Positions 16,429 to 27,664 are shown, counted from the stretch's first letter. The stretch is DNA of 64,000 bases from Shimia sagamensis (GCF_900182745.1 NZ_FXTY01000002.1:1-64000), one strand, 5' to 3'. A program made the numbers and translations. Notes: generated by a model not told the origin, from the letters alone.

Positions 16429-16698
16429 ATGGCACATAAAAAAGCTGGTGGTAGTTCCCGTAACGGTCGCGACTCCGCGGGTCGTCGTCTAGGCGTGAAA
16501 AAATACGGTGGCGAAAACGTCATTTCTGGCAACATCATCCTGCGTCAGCGCGGCACAAAGATGTGGCCAGGTGAAGGCGTCGGCATGGGCAAAGATCACA
16601 CAATCTTTGCAACCGTCGAAGGCAACGTGAAGTTCCACAAAGGCCTCAAGGGCCGCACCTTTATTTCGGTCCTGCCAGTGGCGGAGGCCGCAGAGTAA
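16429..16698 (+). CDS. rpmA: 50S ribosomal protein L27
   Basis: An 89-residue L27 with the standard start [16 protein letters not shown] and Gly-x-x-Val-x-x-Gly-x-Ile-x-x-Arg-Gln-Arg-Gly. The N-terminus reaches the peptidyl-transferase centre and, unlike in Firmicutes, needs no processing. It is second gene of the rplU-rpmA operon, followed by a strong terminator. Confidence 0.97.
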   Translation: MAHKKAGGSSRNGRDSAGRRLGVKKYGGENVISGNIILRQRGTKMWPGEGVGMGKDHTIFATVEGNVKFHKGLKGRTFISVLPVAEAAE

Positions 16699-16726
16699 GC
16701 CGACCTTAAGGTAATGACACATTTAG

Positions 16727-16755
16727 GGGGCCGGCTGACACAGCCGGCCCTTTTT
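16727..16755 (+). terminator. Rho-independent terminator after rplU-rpmA
   Basis: GGGCCGGCTG pairs perfectly with CAGCCGGCCC across a 3-base loop, followed by TTTTT. It ends the ribosomal operon 30 bases after rpmA. Confidence 0.92.
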
Positions 16756-16779
16756 CATTTTTGAGAGTTGAGACACGCC

Positions 16780-17373
16780 ATGAGCGTCGCCATGATCAGT
16801 TTTAGCATCTTTGCCGCAAGTCAGGTGGGCACACCTGGTCCTGCGAACATGGCGCTATTGGCCACTGGAGCTCGCTTTGGATTTCGGGCGGCGCTGCCTT
16901 TTGTGGCGGGCGTGGCCCTGGGCAAACAGCTGATCATCTGGCCGATTGGGTTTGGCTTGATGGGGGTGGCGGAGACGGTGCCATCGGTGTTTGTTGCGTT
17001 GAAATGGATCAGCGCAGCCTACATTTGCTGGCTGGCCTGGAAAGTTGCCAATTTGCGGCTCTCACCTGACAGCAAGGAAGGCGACGCTCCCCCTGGATTT
17101 GCCGCCGGACTGCTGGTGCATCCGCTCAACCCAAAGGCCTGGGCGATGATTGTTGCTGGCTTTACAAATTTTGTCACACCTGGGACAGCCGCCTTGCAAG
17201 CAACAGCGACCATCGCCATCTGCCTACTGGCCGCACAGGCTGTTTTCCATCCGATCTGGACCCTCGCCGGAGACCGGATCGCCCGCACTGTTGCTGGCAA
17301 GCCCGCGGAAAAATATTTGATGCGCACTTTGGCCGCTTTGACGGTGGCCTCGGTGCTTTATGTGGTTCTTTGA
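16780..17373 (+). CDS. LysE/RhtB-family amino-acid exporter
   Basis: A 197-residue membrane protein with about six hydrophobic segments. The family motif Gly-Thr-Pro-Gly-Pro-Ala-Asn near residue 19 and the later His-Pro-Leu-Asn-Pro-Lys-Ala are the LysE/RhtB signatures. It should export amino acids or related metabolites; the substrate is not predictable. ATG 16780 was chosen over an in-frame TTG at 16768. It is 13 bases upstream of the GNAT gene and probably co-transcribed with it. Confidence 0.88.
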   Translation: MSVAMISFSIFAASQVGTPGPANMALLATGARFGFRAALPFVAGVALGKQLIIWPIGFGLMGVAETVPSVFVALKWISAAYICWLAWKVANLRLSPDSKEGDAPPGFAAGLLVHPLNPKAWAMIVAGFTNFVTPGTAALQATATIAICLLAAQAVFHPIWTLAGDRIARTVAGKPAEKYLMRTLAALTVASVLYVVL

Positions 17374-17386
17374 GGAGGAGACCGCG

Positions 17387-17926
17387 ATGAAATTGGACAC
17401 CATCGTTAATCAGCCTGTGATTGAAGCAGAGCGTTTTGTTTTGCGTCCGTTGCGTCGGTCTGACCAAGGGCTTATCGAGATGCACACTGCAGATCGGGAA
17501 TTGGCGCGAATGACCACGCGTATTCCACACCCGGTGCCACCGGGTTCGATTGAAGCCTTTATCAATCGTGCACAATCGAGCGATCGTGTTGAAGATGTTT
17601 GGTCTTTTGACGGCAGCGCACAGGGCCAGCCGGAAGTTATGGGTATCATCGGGCTGACCCGTATTGACGAAGGCCAGGTTGAGGTCGGCTACTGGATTGG
17701 CAAAGCTTTTCGCAACACAGGCCTGGCTTCCGAGGCCGTGCGCGCGCTGATCGCAGCCAACCCGCTTGTCAGCAGCACCATCTTTGCCTCGGTGTTTCAG
17801 GATAACCCGGCCTCGGCTCGTGTGCTGACAAATTGTGGGTTTCAGTATCTTGGGGATGCGGAAAGCTTCTCGGTGGCCCGCGACGCCGCAGTGCCCACAT
17901 GGACATATAGTTTGAAACTGGATTGA
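17387..17926 (+). CDS. GNAT-family N-acetyltransferase (RimJ/RimL-like)
   Basis: A 179-residue acetyltransferase. Signature strands include Arg-Phe-Val-Leu-Arg-Pro-Leu, Val-Glu-Val-Gly-Tyr-Trp-Ile-Gly and Phe-Arg-Asn-Thr-Gly-Leu-Ala-Ser-Glu-Ala, the last containing the acetyl-CoA pyrophosphate loop. Asp-Asn-Pro-Ala-Ser-Ala-Arg-Val-Leu follows, as in RimJ/RimL-type enzymes that modify ribosomal proteins or small amines. ATG 17387 follows GGAGGAG. It is upstream of obgE but separated by 55 bases. Confidence 0.85.
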   Translation: MKLDTIVNQPVIEAERFVLRPLRRSDQGLIEMHTADRELARMTTRIPHPVPPGSIEAFINRAQSSDRVEDVWSFDGSAQGQPEVMGIIGLTRIDEGQVEVGYWIGKAFRNTGLASEAVRALIAANPLVSSTIFASVFQDNPASARVLTNCGFQYLGDAESFSVARDAAVPTWTYSLKLD

Positions 17927-17948
17927 GCCTTGCCGTCTGGCAAGGTAA

Positions 17949-20128
<2,180 letters not shown>

Positions 20129-20141
20129 GTTTCTTCTGACT

Positions 20142-20162
20142 AAAATACCCTCGCCGAAGGCG
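20142..20162 (+). repeat. Dispersed intergenic motif C, copy 1 (proB-proA gap)
   Basis: AAAATACCCTCGCCGAAGGC; matches the copy at 48558-48577 at 19 of 20 positions. It lies between proB and proA. Confidence 0.65.
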
Positions 20163-20194
20163 ACATTTTCCAACCTTAGCAAAGGACTGAACCG

Positions 20195-21460
20195 ATGAAA
20201 GACATCGCAGACATCCCCGCCCTGATGGCGCAGATTGGCACACAGGCCAAAGCTGCAAGCGCAGAGCTGGCCTTTGCTCCACCGGATATCAAACGCGCCG
20301 CGCTAGAGGCCGCTGCAGACGCGGTCTGGGCGCGCCGCACGGAGATCGTCGAGGCCAATAAAAAGGACCTCGACTTTGGCCGCAACAAAAGCCTGTCGGA
20401 CGCCATGATGGACCGCCTGATGCTGGACGAAGACCGCATCCAGAGCATTGTCACTGGTCTGCGCACTGTGGCTGCGCAGGATGATCCCGTTGGCGAAGTG
20501 CTCACTGAATGGGACATGCCTTCGGGTCTCAACATCCGCCGGGTGCGCACACCTTTGGGTGTGGTTGGCGTGATTTACGAAAGCCGACCAAATGTGACAG
20601 CCGACGCTGGCGCGCTTTGTCTAAAGTCCGGCAATGCGGTGATCCTCCGCGGCGGCTCCGAGAGCTTCCACAGTTCATCTGCGATCCATGCATGTTTGGT
20701 AGACGGTTTGAAATCTGTCGGCCTGCCCGAAGCAGCAATCCAACTGGTTCCCACCCGAGATCGTGCAGCCGTGCAAGAACTGCTAACCATGATTGATACC
20801 GTGGATGTGATTGTGCCACGCGGTGGAAAAGGCCTTGTTGGGCTTGTTCAGCGCGAAGCCCGTGTGCCGGTTTTTGCCCATCTTGAGGGCATTGTGCATG
20901 TCTATGTGGATGCCGCTGCTGATCCCCAGAAAGCCATGGATGTGGTAATGAATGCCAAAACCCGACGGACCGGGATTTGTGGCGCGGCGGAGTGTTTGCT
21001 GATCCACGAAAGCCTGGTCGAGAGCTTGGGAACAGCGCTGGTCCAGATGTTGCTCGACGCAGGTGTGCGTGTGCATGCGGATGAAACGCTGGCCAAAATC
21101 GCTGGGACCACTGCCGCCACTGCTGAGGATTGGGGCAAGGAGTATCTCGACATGGATATTGCGGCTAAAGTGGTGCCAGACGTCGATGCCGCCATTGCTC
21201 ACATCCGTCAATACGGCTCCAACCACACTGATTGCATTCTGACCGAAGATGATGGCACTGCTGCACGTTTCTTTGAACGCCTCGACAGCGCCATTCTAAT
21301 GCGCAACGCTTCTACGCAGTTTGCCGACGGCGGCGAGTTTGGTATGGGGGCCGAAATTGGCATTGCGACGGGTAAGATGCACGCACGCGGACCAGTAGGG
21401 GCCGCTCAGCTGACCAGCTTTAAATACCTGGTTGAAGGTAACGGCGTCACGCGCACTTAG
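20195..21460 (+). CDS. proA: Gamma-glutamyl phosphate reductase
   Basis: A 421-residue ProA that reduces glutamyl-5-phosphate with NADPH, the second step of proline synthesis. The motifs [11 protein letters not shown], Leu-Arg-Gly-Gly-Ser-Glu, Val-Pro-Arg-Gly-Gly and the catalytic-cysteine region [10 protein letters not shown] are seen. It is the last gene of the obgE-proB-proA run, ended by a terminator about 25 bases later. Confidence 0.97.
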   Translation: MKDIADIPALMAQIGTQAKAASAELAFAPPDIKRAALEAAADAVWARRTEIVEANKKDLDFGRNKSLSDAMMDRLMLDEDRIQSIVTGLRTVAAQDDPVGEVLTEWDMPSGLNIRRVRTPLGVVGVIYESRPNVTADAGALCLKSGNAVILRGGSESFHSSSAIHACLVDGLKSVGLPEAAIQLVPTRDRAAVQELLTMIDTVDVIVPRGGKGLVGLVQREARVPVFAHLEGIVHVYVDAAADPQKAMDVVMNAKTRRTGICGAAECLLIHESLVESLGTALVQMLLDAGVRVHADETLAKIAGTTAATAEDWGKEYLDMDIAAKVVPDVDAAIAHIRQYGSNHTDCILTEDDGTAARFFERLDSAILMRNASTQFADGGEFGMGAEIGIATGKMHARGPVGAAQLTSFKYLVEGNGVTRT

Positions 21461-21482
21461 GGCAACCCATTCCGTAATGAAG

Positions 21483-21512
21483 AAAGGCGCCTGCTAAGGC
21501 GCCTTTTTGTTT
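21483..21512 (+). terminator. Rho-independent terminator after proA
   Basis: AAAGGCGCC pairs with GGCGCCTTT across a short loop (TGCTAA region), followed by a T-tract. It also lies at the 3' end of the convergent chpT gene. Confidence 0.88.
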
Positions 21513-22107
21513 AGAAAGTCACTTCCAAACTGACATCAGTGATCTGTACTGACAAGTCACGCTCCAGCAACCCTGCGCCCTGCGGCAACAGGCCGAACTG
21601 CACCTGTGCCGGGGCAAGGTCGGCCGGAATGTCGCCTTTGGAGACAGGGTCCCAAAGAGCGGTATCCGCGCGCAGTTTTTCCGTTTCCGCCAGAAGAAGC
21701 CATTTGTCGCCCTCTTTGGTCACGGTCACAGTACCGCCAAATGGCATCGACGTGTCAAAGCACATCATGGCCAAAAATGCGAGGCGCAGCTCTGAGCGAG
21801 ACACAGCACCTTCGACTTCCCAATAAGTCGATACCCGCGAGCTTGGGGCTAGACCTTGAATGATGGATTGAATTTCCGCTTCTCCAACCATCTGTGCGTC
21901 GCTGGGTTGGCCAAAGGCCACGCGGAACAGGCGAATACGCGCATTAGCGTTGTTCACACTGTCGGAGATCATTTCCATCTCCGGACCTTTTGCGTCGCCG
22001 GTCAACCCAATCAATTCCAACCCGTTGCCAATGGCGCCAACTGGGCTGATCAAGTCGTGGCAGATCCGAGACCCTACCAATGCTGCGAAATCCGTATTAT
22101 GTGACAT
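21511..22107 (-). CDS. chpT: Histidine phosphotransferase ChpT
   Basis: A 198-residue protein of the ChpT family. In the alphaproteobacterial cell-cycle relay it passes phosphate from CckA to CtrA and CpdR. The phosphoacceptor helix is visible as Ser-Arg-Ile-Cys-His-Asp-Leu-Ile-Ser-Pro-Val-Gly-Ala-Ile-Gly-Asn-Gly (His near residue 17). The rest is a degenerate HATPase-like domain that does not bind ATP. Start at 22107 is chosen for its AAAGGAA ribosome site; an upstream in-frame Met at 22149 would extend into the divergent gene. In Rhodobacterales the CckA-ChpT-CtrA path controls motility and gene-transfer agents more than viability. Confidence 0.88.
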   Translation of the reverse strand: MSHNTDFAALVGSRICHDLISPVGAIGNGLELIGLTGDAKGPEMEMISDSVNNANARIRLFRVAFGQPSDAQMVGEAEIQSIIQGLAPSSRVSTYWEVEGAVSRSELRLAFLAMMCFDTSMPFGGTVTVTKEGDKWLLLAETEKLRADTALWDPVSKGDIPADLAPAQVQFGLLPQGAGLLERDLSVQITDVSLEVTF

Positions 22108-22136
22108 GCAACTTTCCTTTACTGCATGAGCGCCTG

Positions 22137-22331
22137 ATGAGCGATCCAAATTTTGACCTCAACGCCTTCCTCGAACCTGGTATGTTGGTAACCCATCCCA
22201 CGCAACCCGATTGGGGGCTTGGTCAGGTTCAGTCCAACATCCGCGGCAAAATAACCGTGAACTTCCGAGAGACCGGCAAAGTTGTGATTGATGGATCACG
22301 TGTCCTGTTGATGCCCGCCACTGAGACGTAA
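22137..22331 (+). CDS. DUF3553 small protein
   Basis: A 64-residue soluble protein with Phe-Leu-Glu-Pro-Gly-Met-Leu-Val-x-His-Pro, Asp-Trp-Gly-Leu-Gly-Gln-Val-Gln-Ser, Lys-Ile-Thr-Val-Asn-Phe and a Gly-Lys-Val-Val-Ile strand, the small beta-barrel pattern of DUF3553, which is related to the CarD/UvrD-tail Tudor-like fold. Its start is only 29 bases from the divergent chpT start, so its promoter must lie in or antisense to chpT. No function is established. Confidence 0.75.
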   Translation: MSDPNFDLNAFLEPGMLVTHPTQPDWGLGQVQSNIRGKITVNFRETGKVVIDGSRVLLMPATET

Positions 22332-22453
22332 TTTGATTAACAAATAGTGCACGAGTGTTGGAAATCGTCAACAGATCAGTTGCTTGGCAAGTGGTTGATT
22401 TTCGCTGATGCGCCGCCTAAAACGCCAGCAAACAAAGAGGAACCGACCTCCGA

Positions 22454-23233
22454 ATGAGCGCGCATACCCCAAAATTTAAAGTTAAGCTTGCTGCAAGTGC
22501 AGAAGAGCTGCAGGCGGCTCAACGCTTAAGGTATCGCGTGTTTGTCGAAGAATTGGGCGGCTCGGGCCCCTTGGTGGATCACGATGCGCGGCTGGAGAAA
22601 GATCAGTTTGATCCACATTTCGACCACCTTATTCTGATTGATTCCGCGCTCGACGCCATGCCGGTGGATCAGGTTGTCGGGGTCTACCGTGTGCTGCGGG
22701 ACGATGCGGCGGCCAAGATCGGGCGATTTTACTCGGAAGATGAGTATGACCTCAGAGTGTTGAAAGCCTCTGGCCGCAAGTTGTTGGAATTGGGCCGATC
22801 GTGCCTGCACAAAGAGTACCGCGGCGGCGCGGCCATGTTCCACCTTTGGAACGCGTTGGCGAACTATGTGGCTGAACATGAGATTGAGGTCCTGTTTGGC
22901 GTCGCCAGCTTCCACGGCACTGATGTAGACGCCCTGGCGCAACCCCTGTCGCTGCTGCACAACCGCCACCTTGCCCCCGCAGACATCCGAACCTGTGCAC
23001 AGCCGGATGTGTTCCAACCCATGAACTTGATCTCCAAGGATAAAATTGACCGTCGTGCTGCCATGTTGGCCGTACCACCACTGATCAAAGCTTACCTGCG
23101 TCTCGGCGGTTTTGTGGGCGAGGGGGCGTACTTGGATCATGCGTTTAACACCACTGACGTTTGTCTGATACTTGACACCGCCCGGATGAATGAGAAAAAC
23201 CGCGCCCTCTACACAAAGGAGCGCAGCCTGTGA
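22454..23233 (+). CDS. olsB: L-ornithine N(alpha)-acyltransferase OlsB
   Basis: A 259-residue protein of the OlsB/hemolysin-like acyltransferase group. It attaches a 3-hydroxyacyl chain from acyl-ACP to ornithine, giving lyso-ornithine lipid. Motifs are Arg-Tyr-Arg-Val-Phe-Val-Glu-Glu-Leu-Gly, Asp-x-x-Asp-His-Leu, Gly-Arg-Phe-Tyr-Ser-Glu, and Glu-Leu-Gly-Arg-Ser-Cys-Leu-His. It overlaps olsA by four bases, and together they make ornithine lipids, phosphate-free membrane lipids used when phosphate is scarce. No Pho box was identified upstream. Confidence 0.88.
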   Translation: MSAHTPKFKVKLAASAEELQAAQRLRYRVFVEELGGSGPLVDHDARLEKDQFDPHFDHLILIDSALDAMPVDQVVGVYRVLRDDAAAKIGRFYSEDEYDLRVLKASGRKLLELGRSCLHKEYRGGAAMFHLWNALANYVAEHEIEVLFGVASFHGTDVDALAQPLSLLHNRHLAPADIRTCAQPDVFQPMNLISKDKIDRRAAMLAVPPLIKAYLRLGGFVGEGAYLDHAFNTTDVCLILDTARMNEKNRALYTKERSL

Positions 23234-24057
23234 GTGTCTGGGAAAGTGAAGATGGCTATCCTCAACCGCTGAAACTAGGCGTCGGTGGCATTGTGCGGAT
23301 CATTCTGCGAGGTTTGCCTTTGGCCGTACTGGTGTTTGGATGCTTGATGCTTTTGCTGATACTGCGTCTCGTTGAAAAGCCGATCTTTGGCCTACGTCGC
23401 CCGTGGACGCCTTACATCACACAGTTTGTTTGCCGTACCGCTTTCCGTCTGATGGGAGTCCGCTTTGTTGTGCAGGGCACGCCAATTCGTGATCGCGGCG
23501 CCGTGGTTGCGAACCACTCTTCCTGGCTGGACATCTTTTCTCTCAATGCGGCACAGCAAGTCTACTTCGTGTCCAAGGCGGAAGTGGCCAAATGGCCCGG
23601 CATCGGCTGGTTGGCCAAGGCTACCGGCACGGTGTTTATCCGTCGTGACCGTCGTGAAGCCCTCGCGCAGAAAAAGATTTTCGAAGATCGGCTTCTCGCG
23701 GGCCACCAGTTGTTGTTCTTTCCAGAAGGCACAAGCAGTGACAGTTTGCGGGTTTTGCCGTTCAAAACAACGCTTTTTGAGGCGTTTTTTGATCCTCGAC
23801 TGAAGGACTATATGCTGATTCAGCCCGTCACGGTCCATTATCAAGCTCCCAAGGGCGCAGAAGCCCGCTTTTATGGGTGGTGGGGGGATATGGAGTTTGG
23901 TCCTCACCTTCTGACCACTTTGGCCGCACCGCGCCAGGGCCGGGTAGAAGTTGTTTACCATCCGCCTTTGAAGGTGGCAGAATTCACAAATCGCAAGGTT
24001 TTGGCCAAATCCGCCGAAGACCAAATCCGCGCCAGCCTGAAAGCCCGGTTAGACTAA
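23230..24057 (+). CDS. olsA: Lyso-ornithine lipid O-acyltransferase OlsA
   Basis: A 275-residue PlsC-like acyltransferase with a GTG start overlapping the olsB stop. An N-terminal membrane segment (about 28-48) precedes the four family blocks: Asn-His-Ser-Ser-Trp-Leu-Asp (the HX4D site), Gly-Thr-Val-Phe-Ile-Arg-Arg, Phe-Phe-Pro-Glu-Gly-Thr-Ser-Ser and a later Pro-Val-Thr-Val. It adds the second acyl chain to lyso-ornithine lipid. Coupling to olsB supports this over a general PlsC role. Confidence 0.88.
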   Translation: MSVWESEDGYPQPLKLGVGGIVRIILRGLPLAVLVFGCLMLLLILRLVEKPIFGLRRPWTPYITQFVCRTAFRLMGVRFVVQGTPIRDRGAVVANHSSWLDIFSLNAAQQVYFVSKAEVAKWPGIGWLAKATGTVFIRRDRREALAQKKIFEDRLLAGHQLLFFPEGTSSDSLRVLPFKTTLFEAFFDPRLKDYMLIQPVTVHYQAPKGAEARFYGWWGDMEFGPHLLTTLAAPRQGRVEVVYHPPLKVAEFTNRKVLAKSAEDQIRASLKARLD

Positions 24058-24246
24058 ATGTCTCTGCGCTGCGTTTTGTAGGCTCTCCCCCCTTGCGCAC
24101 CAGTATTTCCTACTGTAGACGCGCGACATTCAAACCCGCAGGCGGGGTTTGGGTCGGGCAGGGGAGACATCCCTGTCAATCCGCCGGTTGGAGCATCCGC
24201 TCTCACTTCACCCCGCCAAGGCGTAAACCGGAAAAGGAAATACAAC

Positions 24247-25017
24247 ATGGCTCTTCCTGAGTTCTCCATGCGTCAGCTGCTTGAAGCTGGTGTTCACTTT
24301 GGTCACCAAACACAGCGCTGGAATCCACGCATGGGCCCGTTCATCTACGGTTCCCGCAACGGCATCCACATCATGGACCTGACCCAGACTGTTCCAATGC
24401 TGGACGCAGCTCTGAACGCAGTGCGTGACACCGTTGCAAAAGGCGGCCGCGTTCTCTTCGTTGGCACCAAGCGTCAGGCCGCTGCGCCGATCGCAGACGC
24501 CGCAGAGAAATCCGCGCAGTACTACATGAACCACCGCTGGCTCGGCGGCACGCTGACCAACTGGAAAACTGTGTCCCAGTCCATCAACCGTCTGAAAGAG
24601 ATCGACGAGAAGCTGGCAACTGGTGCCGAAGGCCTGACCAAGAAAGAGCGTCTGGGCATCGAGCGTGACCAGGAGAAGCTGCAAGCGTCTCTCGGCGGTA
24701 TCCGTGACATGGGCGGCGTTCCTGACCTGCTGTTCGTCATCGACGTGAAAAAAGAAGCACTGGCCATCGCCGAAGCCAACAAACTGGGTATCCCAGTTGT
24801 GGCGATCGTTGACACCAACTGCTCCCCAGACGGCGTTGACTACATCATCCCAGGCAACGACGACGCATCCCGCGCCATCGCTCTGTACTGTGATCTGGCG
24901 TCCCGCGCCGCTCTGGACGGCATGACCGCACAGCTTGGCGCCGCAGGCGTGGATCTGGGCGAATTTGAAGCACCGGTTGAAGAAGCCGTTGCCGAAGAAG
25001 CCGCTGCAGGCGCGTAA
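24247..25017 (+). CDS. rpsB: 30S ribosomal protein S2
   Basis: A 256-residue S2 with the standard start ([20 protein letters not shown]), Trp-Asn-Pro-x-Met and Val-Asp-Thr-Asn-Cys-Ser-Pro. The acidic Ala/Glu C-terminal tail is common in the group. A 190-base leader precedes it with no gene; autoregulation through such a leader is known in other bacteria, but I see no defined structure. tsf follows after 72 bases. Confidence 0.98.
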   Translation: MALPEFSMRQLLEAGVHFGHQTQRWNPRMGPFIYGSRNGIHIMDLTQTVPMLDAALNAVRDTVAKGGRVLFVGTKRQAAAPIADAAEKSAQYYMNHRWLGGTLTNWKTVSQSINRLKEIDEKLATGAEGLTKKERLGIERDQEKLQASLGGIRDMGGVPDLLFVIDVKKEALAIAEANKLGIPVVAIVDTNCSPDGVDYIIPGNDDASRAIALYCDLASRAALDGMTAQLGAAGVDLGEFEAPVEEAVAEEAAAGA

Positions 25018-25089
25018 GCGTTTCAAGACTGACTTGGGGGCAGGGTAGGCCCGCCCCCACATTCCCAATTCTGACGAGGAGAGCCTAAG

Positions 25090-25965
25090 ATGGCGATCAC
25101 AGCAGCAATGGTTAAAGAACTGCGCGAAATGACTGGCGCAGGCATGATGGACGCAAAAAAAGCGTTGACCGAAACCAATGGCGACGCAGACGCAGCAATC
25201 GATTGGCTGCGCACCAAAGGTCTCGCCAAAGCGGCGAAAAAATCTGGCCGTACCGCAGCCGAAGGCCTGGTGGCCGTAAAGGTTGACGGTGGCAAAGGTG
25301 TTGCCGTTGAGGTGAACTCCGAAACCGACTTTGTTGGCAAAAACGCTGACTTCCAGGCAATGGTGTCTTCCATCGCAGGCGCGGCACTGACCGTGTCCGA
25401 TGTCGACGCGCTGAAAGCCGCGGATCTGGGCGGCAAGACCGTTGAAGAAACCGTGACTGCAGCCGTGGCCACGATCGGCGAAAACATGTCTGTGCGTCGC
25501 ATGGCCTCTGTTGAAGGCGACGTTGTCACGTCTTACGTGCACAACCCGGCGACCGATGGCATGGGCAAAATCGGTGTTCTTGTGGCGCTGAAAGGCGGCG
25601 ACGAAGGCTTTGCCAAGCAGGTTGCGATGCACATCGCAGCAGCCAACCCACAGTCCCTGTCTGAAGCTGACCTGGACGCGGCCGTTGTTGAGAAAGAGCG
25701 CAACGTTCAGATCGAAATCGCACGTGAATCCGGCAAGCCGGAGCAGGTGATCGAGAAGATGATCGTTGGTCGTATGAAGAAATTCTTGGCCGAAGTAACC
25801 CTGCTGGGTCAGAACTTCGTGATCAACCCGGATCTGACAGTTGCAGCTGCAGCAAAAGAAGCCGGTGCCGAGATCGTTGCATACGTCCGCATGGAAGTGG
25901 GCGAAGGCATCGAGAAGAAAGAAGAAGACTTCGCAGCAGAAGTGGCCAAAGCCGCTCAGGGCTAA
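25090..25965 (+). CDS. tsf: Translation elongation factor Ts
   Basis: A 291-residue EF-Ts, the nucleotide-exchange factor for EF-Tu. The N-terminal domain has [19 protein letters not shown], and Asn-Ser-Glu-Thr-Asp-Phe-Val holds the key EF-Tu contacts (Thr-Asp-Phe). GAGGAGAG precedes the start. It is the second gene of rpsB-tsf and is followed by a strong terminator. Confidence 0.98.
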   Translation: MAITAAMVKELREMTGAGMMDAKKALTETNGDADAAIDWLRTKGLAKAAKKSGRTAAEGLVAVKVDGGKGVAVEVNSETDFVGKNADFQAMVSSIAGAALTVSDVDALKAADLGGKTVEETVTAAVATIGENMSVRRMASVEGDVVTSYVHNPATDGMGKIGVLVALKGGDEGFAKQVAMHIAAANPQSLSEADLDAAVVEKERNVQIEIARESGKPEQVIEKMIVGRMKKFLAEVTLLGQNFVINPDLTVAAAAKEAGAEIVAYVRMEVGEGIEKKEEDFAAEVAKAAQG

Positions 25966-25986
25966 GCCCAATCGCTGACAAATTGG

Positions 25987-26023
25987 AACGCCGCTCAGTC
26001 ATTTGATTGGGCGGCGTTTTTTG
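25987..26023 (+). terminator. Rho-independent terminator after tsf
   Basis: AACGCCGC pairs with GCGGCGTT, with a loop around TCAGTCATTTGATTGG, followed by TTTTT. It is 21 bases after tsf. Confidence 0.9.
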
Positions 26024-26043
26024 TGCCGCTGTGCCAATGATTG

Positions 26044-26211
26044 CGGTGCCCATCACAATAAGGGCACCGTGAAGGCGGTTGCAATTTCACGAAAAAACGA
26101 CGCCACCCGAAGATGACGTCGTCCTTTTTTCAGGTCTCCAAAACATGGGGATGGGGAGACCACCGAAAAATGTCAGTTCCCGGCCCAAATAAACCGATCA
26201 CCGACACCGGG
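26044..26211 (+). other. Intergenic cluster of four inverted repeats
   Basis: Four perfect or near-perfect inverted repeats in 170 bases: GGTGCCC/GGGCACC (26045-26068), ACGACG/CGTCGT with A6 and T6 outside (26092-26130, which would terminate both the plus strand and the incoming luxR transcript), GGTCTCC/GGAGACC (26133-26161), and CAG..CCGG/CCGG.CTG (26172-26215 region). This may be a bidirectional terminator plus a structured small RNA, or processed 3' UTR. No coding frame is credible here. The remaining DNA to 26366 shows nothing. Confidence 0.5.
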
Positions 26212-26366
26212 CTGATTACCGGACGACCCCGAGAGCTTCGATATTGCGAAGGTCAAAGTCGATATGTTCCAAAGGCCAAAGCCACCACTCACGGAACAAT
26301 GCCATTTTGACATTCTGACACTTAACCAACAAGTCAGGGATACCATACTAGTGACGCTATTATGCG

Positions 26367-27131
26367 TCAGTTCGGGCCTTCTAGCAAGTAAATTTGCTTC
26401 ATGAAGGACGCCTTGAGCAACGCTTGCGCGGTTGTCTCCACGTTCATCGCATCCCGCGCAAGGCGCAAATGTTTCTCAACAGTGGCTGGCGTCCGCCCAA
26501 TTAGGAGCGCAATATCCTGAATTGTCTTCCCGTCTCCAACCCATTCCAACACCTCGCGCTGGCGATTGGTCAATTCGCGCTCTGGGTTGGCGTAGGGCAG
26601 GGATTGAATTTTTAGGTGCGCCACATTGTTGATCATGGTGATTTCTCGCCCACGTTTTTCCCAAAGCGCATCAAGGGCTTCTTGCGTCACTCCTTCGCGA
26701 GCGCCCAAAGAGATTGCGCCTTTGGTGCGCGAAGACACAGTTGGAAAGCTCACGGTATAACCGGCCACAAGGCCATATGCCTGGTTAAACTCAAACACCG
26801 CACGTTGTTTCTCGGTCAACTCGTCCGCCTCATAGGCTTCGCGTGCAAGTCGCCAGCTTTGTGCGCCTGTGTTTTCCAGAGTCCACTTCATCATGGGGCC
26901 GTTAAAGTACAGGCCGCCGCCAATAAACTGGTCTATGTAGTCACGGTCATAGGTCGAAAGAATAAAGAAATCCGCCACATCTCCCAGCGACATGCCGCTG
27001 CGATAATTTGTATAGCCGTAAATAATTTTATCAAAGCCAAGGGTGCTCAATTTGGCACAATGCAAATCCCAAAGCGCCTCAAGGCTTGTTTGGTTCATGA
27101 CTTCTTCGATGTAGTCGATCGTGTCGTCCAT
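26367..27131 (-). CDS. LuxR-family autoinducer-binding-type regulator (solo)
   Basis: A 254-residue protein with an N-terminal autoinducer-binding-like domain (about 15-165) and a C-terminal LuxR helix-turn-helix (about 185-245: Leu-Thr-Asn-Arg-Gln-Arg-Glu-Val-Leu-Glu-Trp, then Ala-Thr-Val-Glu-Lys-His-Leu). No acyl-homoserine-lactone synthase is in the window. The usual Asp-Pro in the ligand pocket reads Gly-Pro (Phe-Asn-Gly-Pro-Met-Met-Lys-Trp), so the ligand may differ or be absent. The gene stands alone between the rpsB-tsf and pho operons, with a long (533-base) upstream region. It resembles VjbR/SinR-type regulators in general layout only. Confidence 0.85.
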   Translation of the reverse strand: MDDTIDYIEEVMNQTSLEALWDLHCAKLSTLGFDKIIYGYTNYRSGMSLGDVADFFILSTYDRDYIDQFIGGGLYFNGPMMKWTLENTGAQSWRLAREAYEADELTEKQRAVFEFNQAYGLVAGYTVSFPTVSSRTKGAISLGAREGVTQEALDALWEKRGREITMINNVAHLKIQSLPYANPERELTNRQREVLEWVGDGKTIQDIALLIGRTPATVEKHLRLARDAMNVETTAQALLKASFMKQIYLLEGPN

Positions 27132-27664
27132 CGTGACCTTCTTTTAAACATAACACTGACCTGCTCAGCCAGAAGTGGCAGATCCGAAACAGAACATTTT
27201 GGGGTATCTTAACATTCAGCTCATCCCCATGAACTGCCTCTGACGTTACCGTAAACACGTGGGAGATGTCTATAGGTGTGGGCACTGTCTCTATCCGGTA
27301 GAAGACGCACAAAATTTGGGGCTTTGCCTGATTGTGTGCACGAAAATCTCCGCATTTTTGCGGTTTGAGTCATATGCCCTCAGTGTGGTTTACTGGGTTG
27401 GGTCAAAATCGCTTCTATATGCCGCAATAAAACAACATAATACTTATTATGCGCGTTGTATTTGGTGAGATTTCGTATCCCACGCACAAGAATTTTGACA
27501 AACACGGACAATCTGTTGGAAGGTTTTACGCTTCTATGTGAACCCACTTGAAATGGATTTGACGTTCCCGTCGGGTGATATTGGACAAGGCCTTGTAGAC
27601 CATGTCCAATCTCGAGAGTGAAAAGGAGTTGAGAAATGACTCCTAAGCCGTTGTGGTGAAAGAA
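27132..27664 (+). other. 533-base region upstream of luxR
   Basis: Contains no supportable gene. Notable are the palindrome CATAATA-CT-TATTATG (27436-27451), an 8-bp inverted repeat ATTGGACA/TGTCCAAT (27579-27610), and AGGAGT/ACTCCT (27624-27645). The luxR promoter must be here on the minus strand. A seven-codon frame with a good ribosome site at 27636 is too short to call. A lux-box is not evident. Confidence 0.45.
27436..27451. promoter_or_regulatory. AT-rich palindrome upstream of luxR
   Basis: A perfect 7-base inverted repeat CATAATA/TATTATG with a 2-base centre, about 305 bases before the luxR start. It could be an operator for an unknown dimeric regulator. Only symmetry supports this. 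Confidence 0.35.

Noticed and set aside
15515-16435. A 306-codon frame antisense to rplU
   Set aside because: Shadow of rplU and the DUF2059 gene; no ribosome site or recognisable domain.
24208-25971. A 587-codon open frame antisense to rpsB and tsf
   Set aside because: It mirrors two highly expressed, codon-biased genes and its Cys/His-rich translation has no fold-like pattern; a codon-usage shadow.
27636-27659. Seven-codon frame (Met-Thr-Pro-Lys-Pro-Leu-Trp) with an AAGGAG site
   Set aside because: Too short and not followed by a co-directional gene, so a leader peptide makes no sense here.
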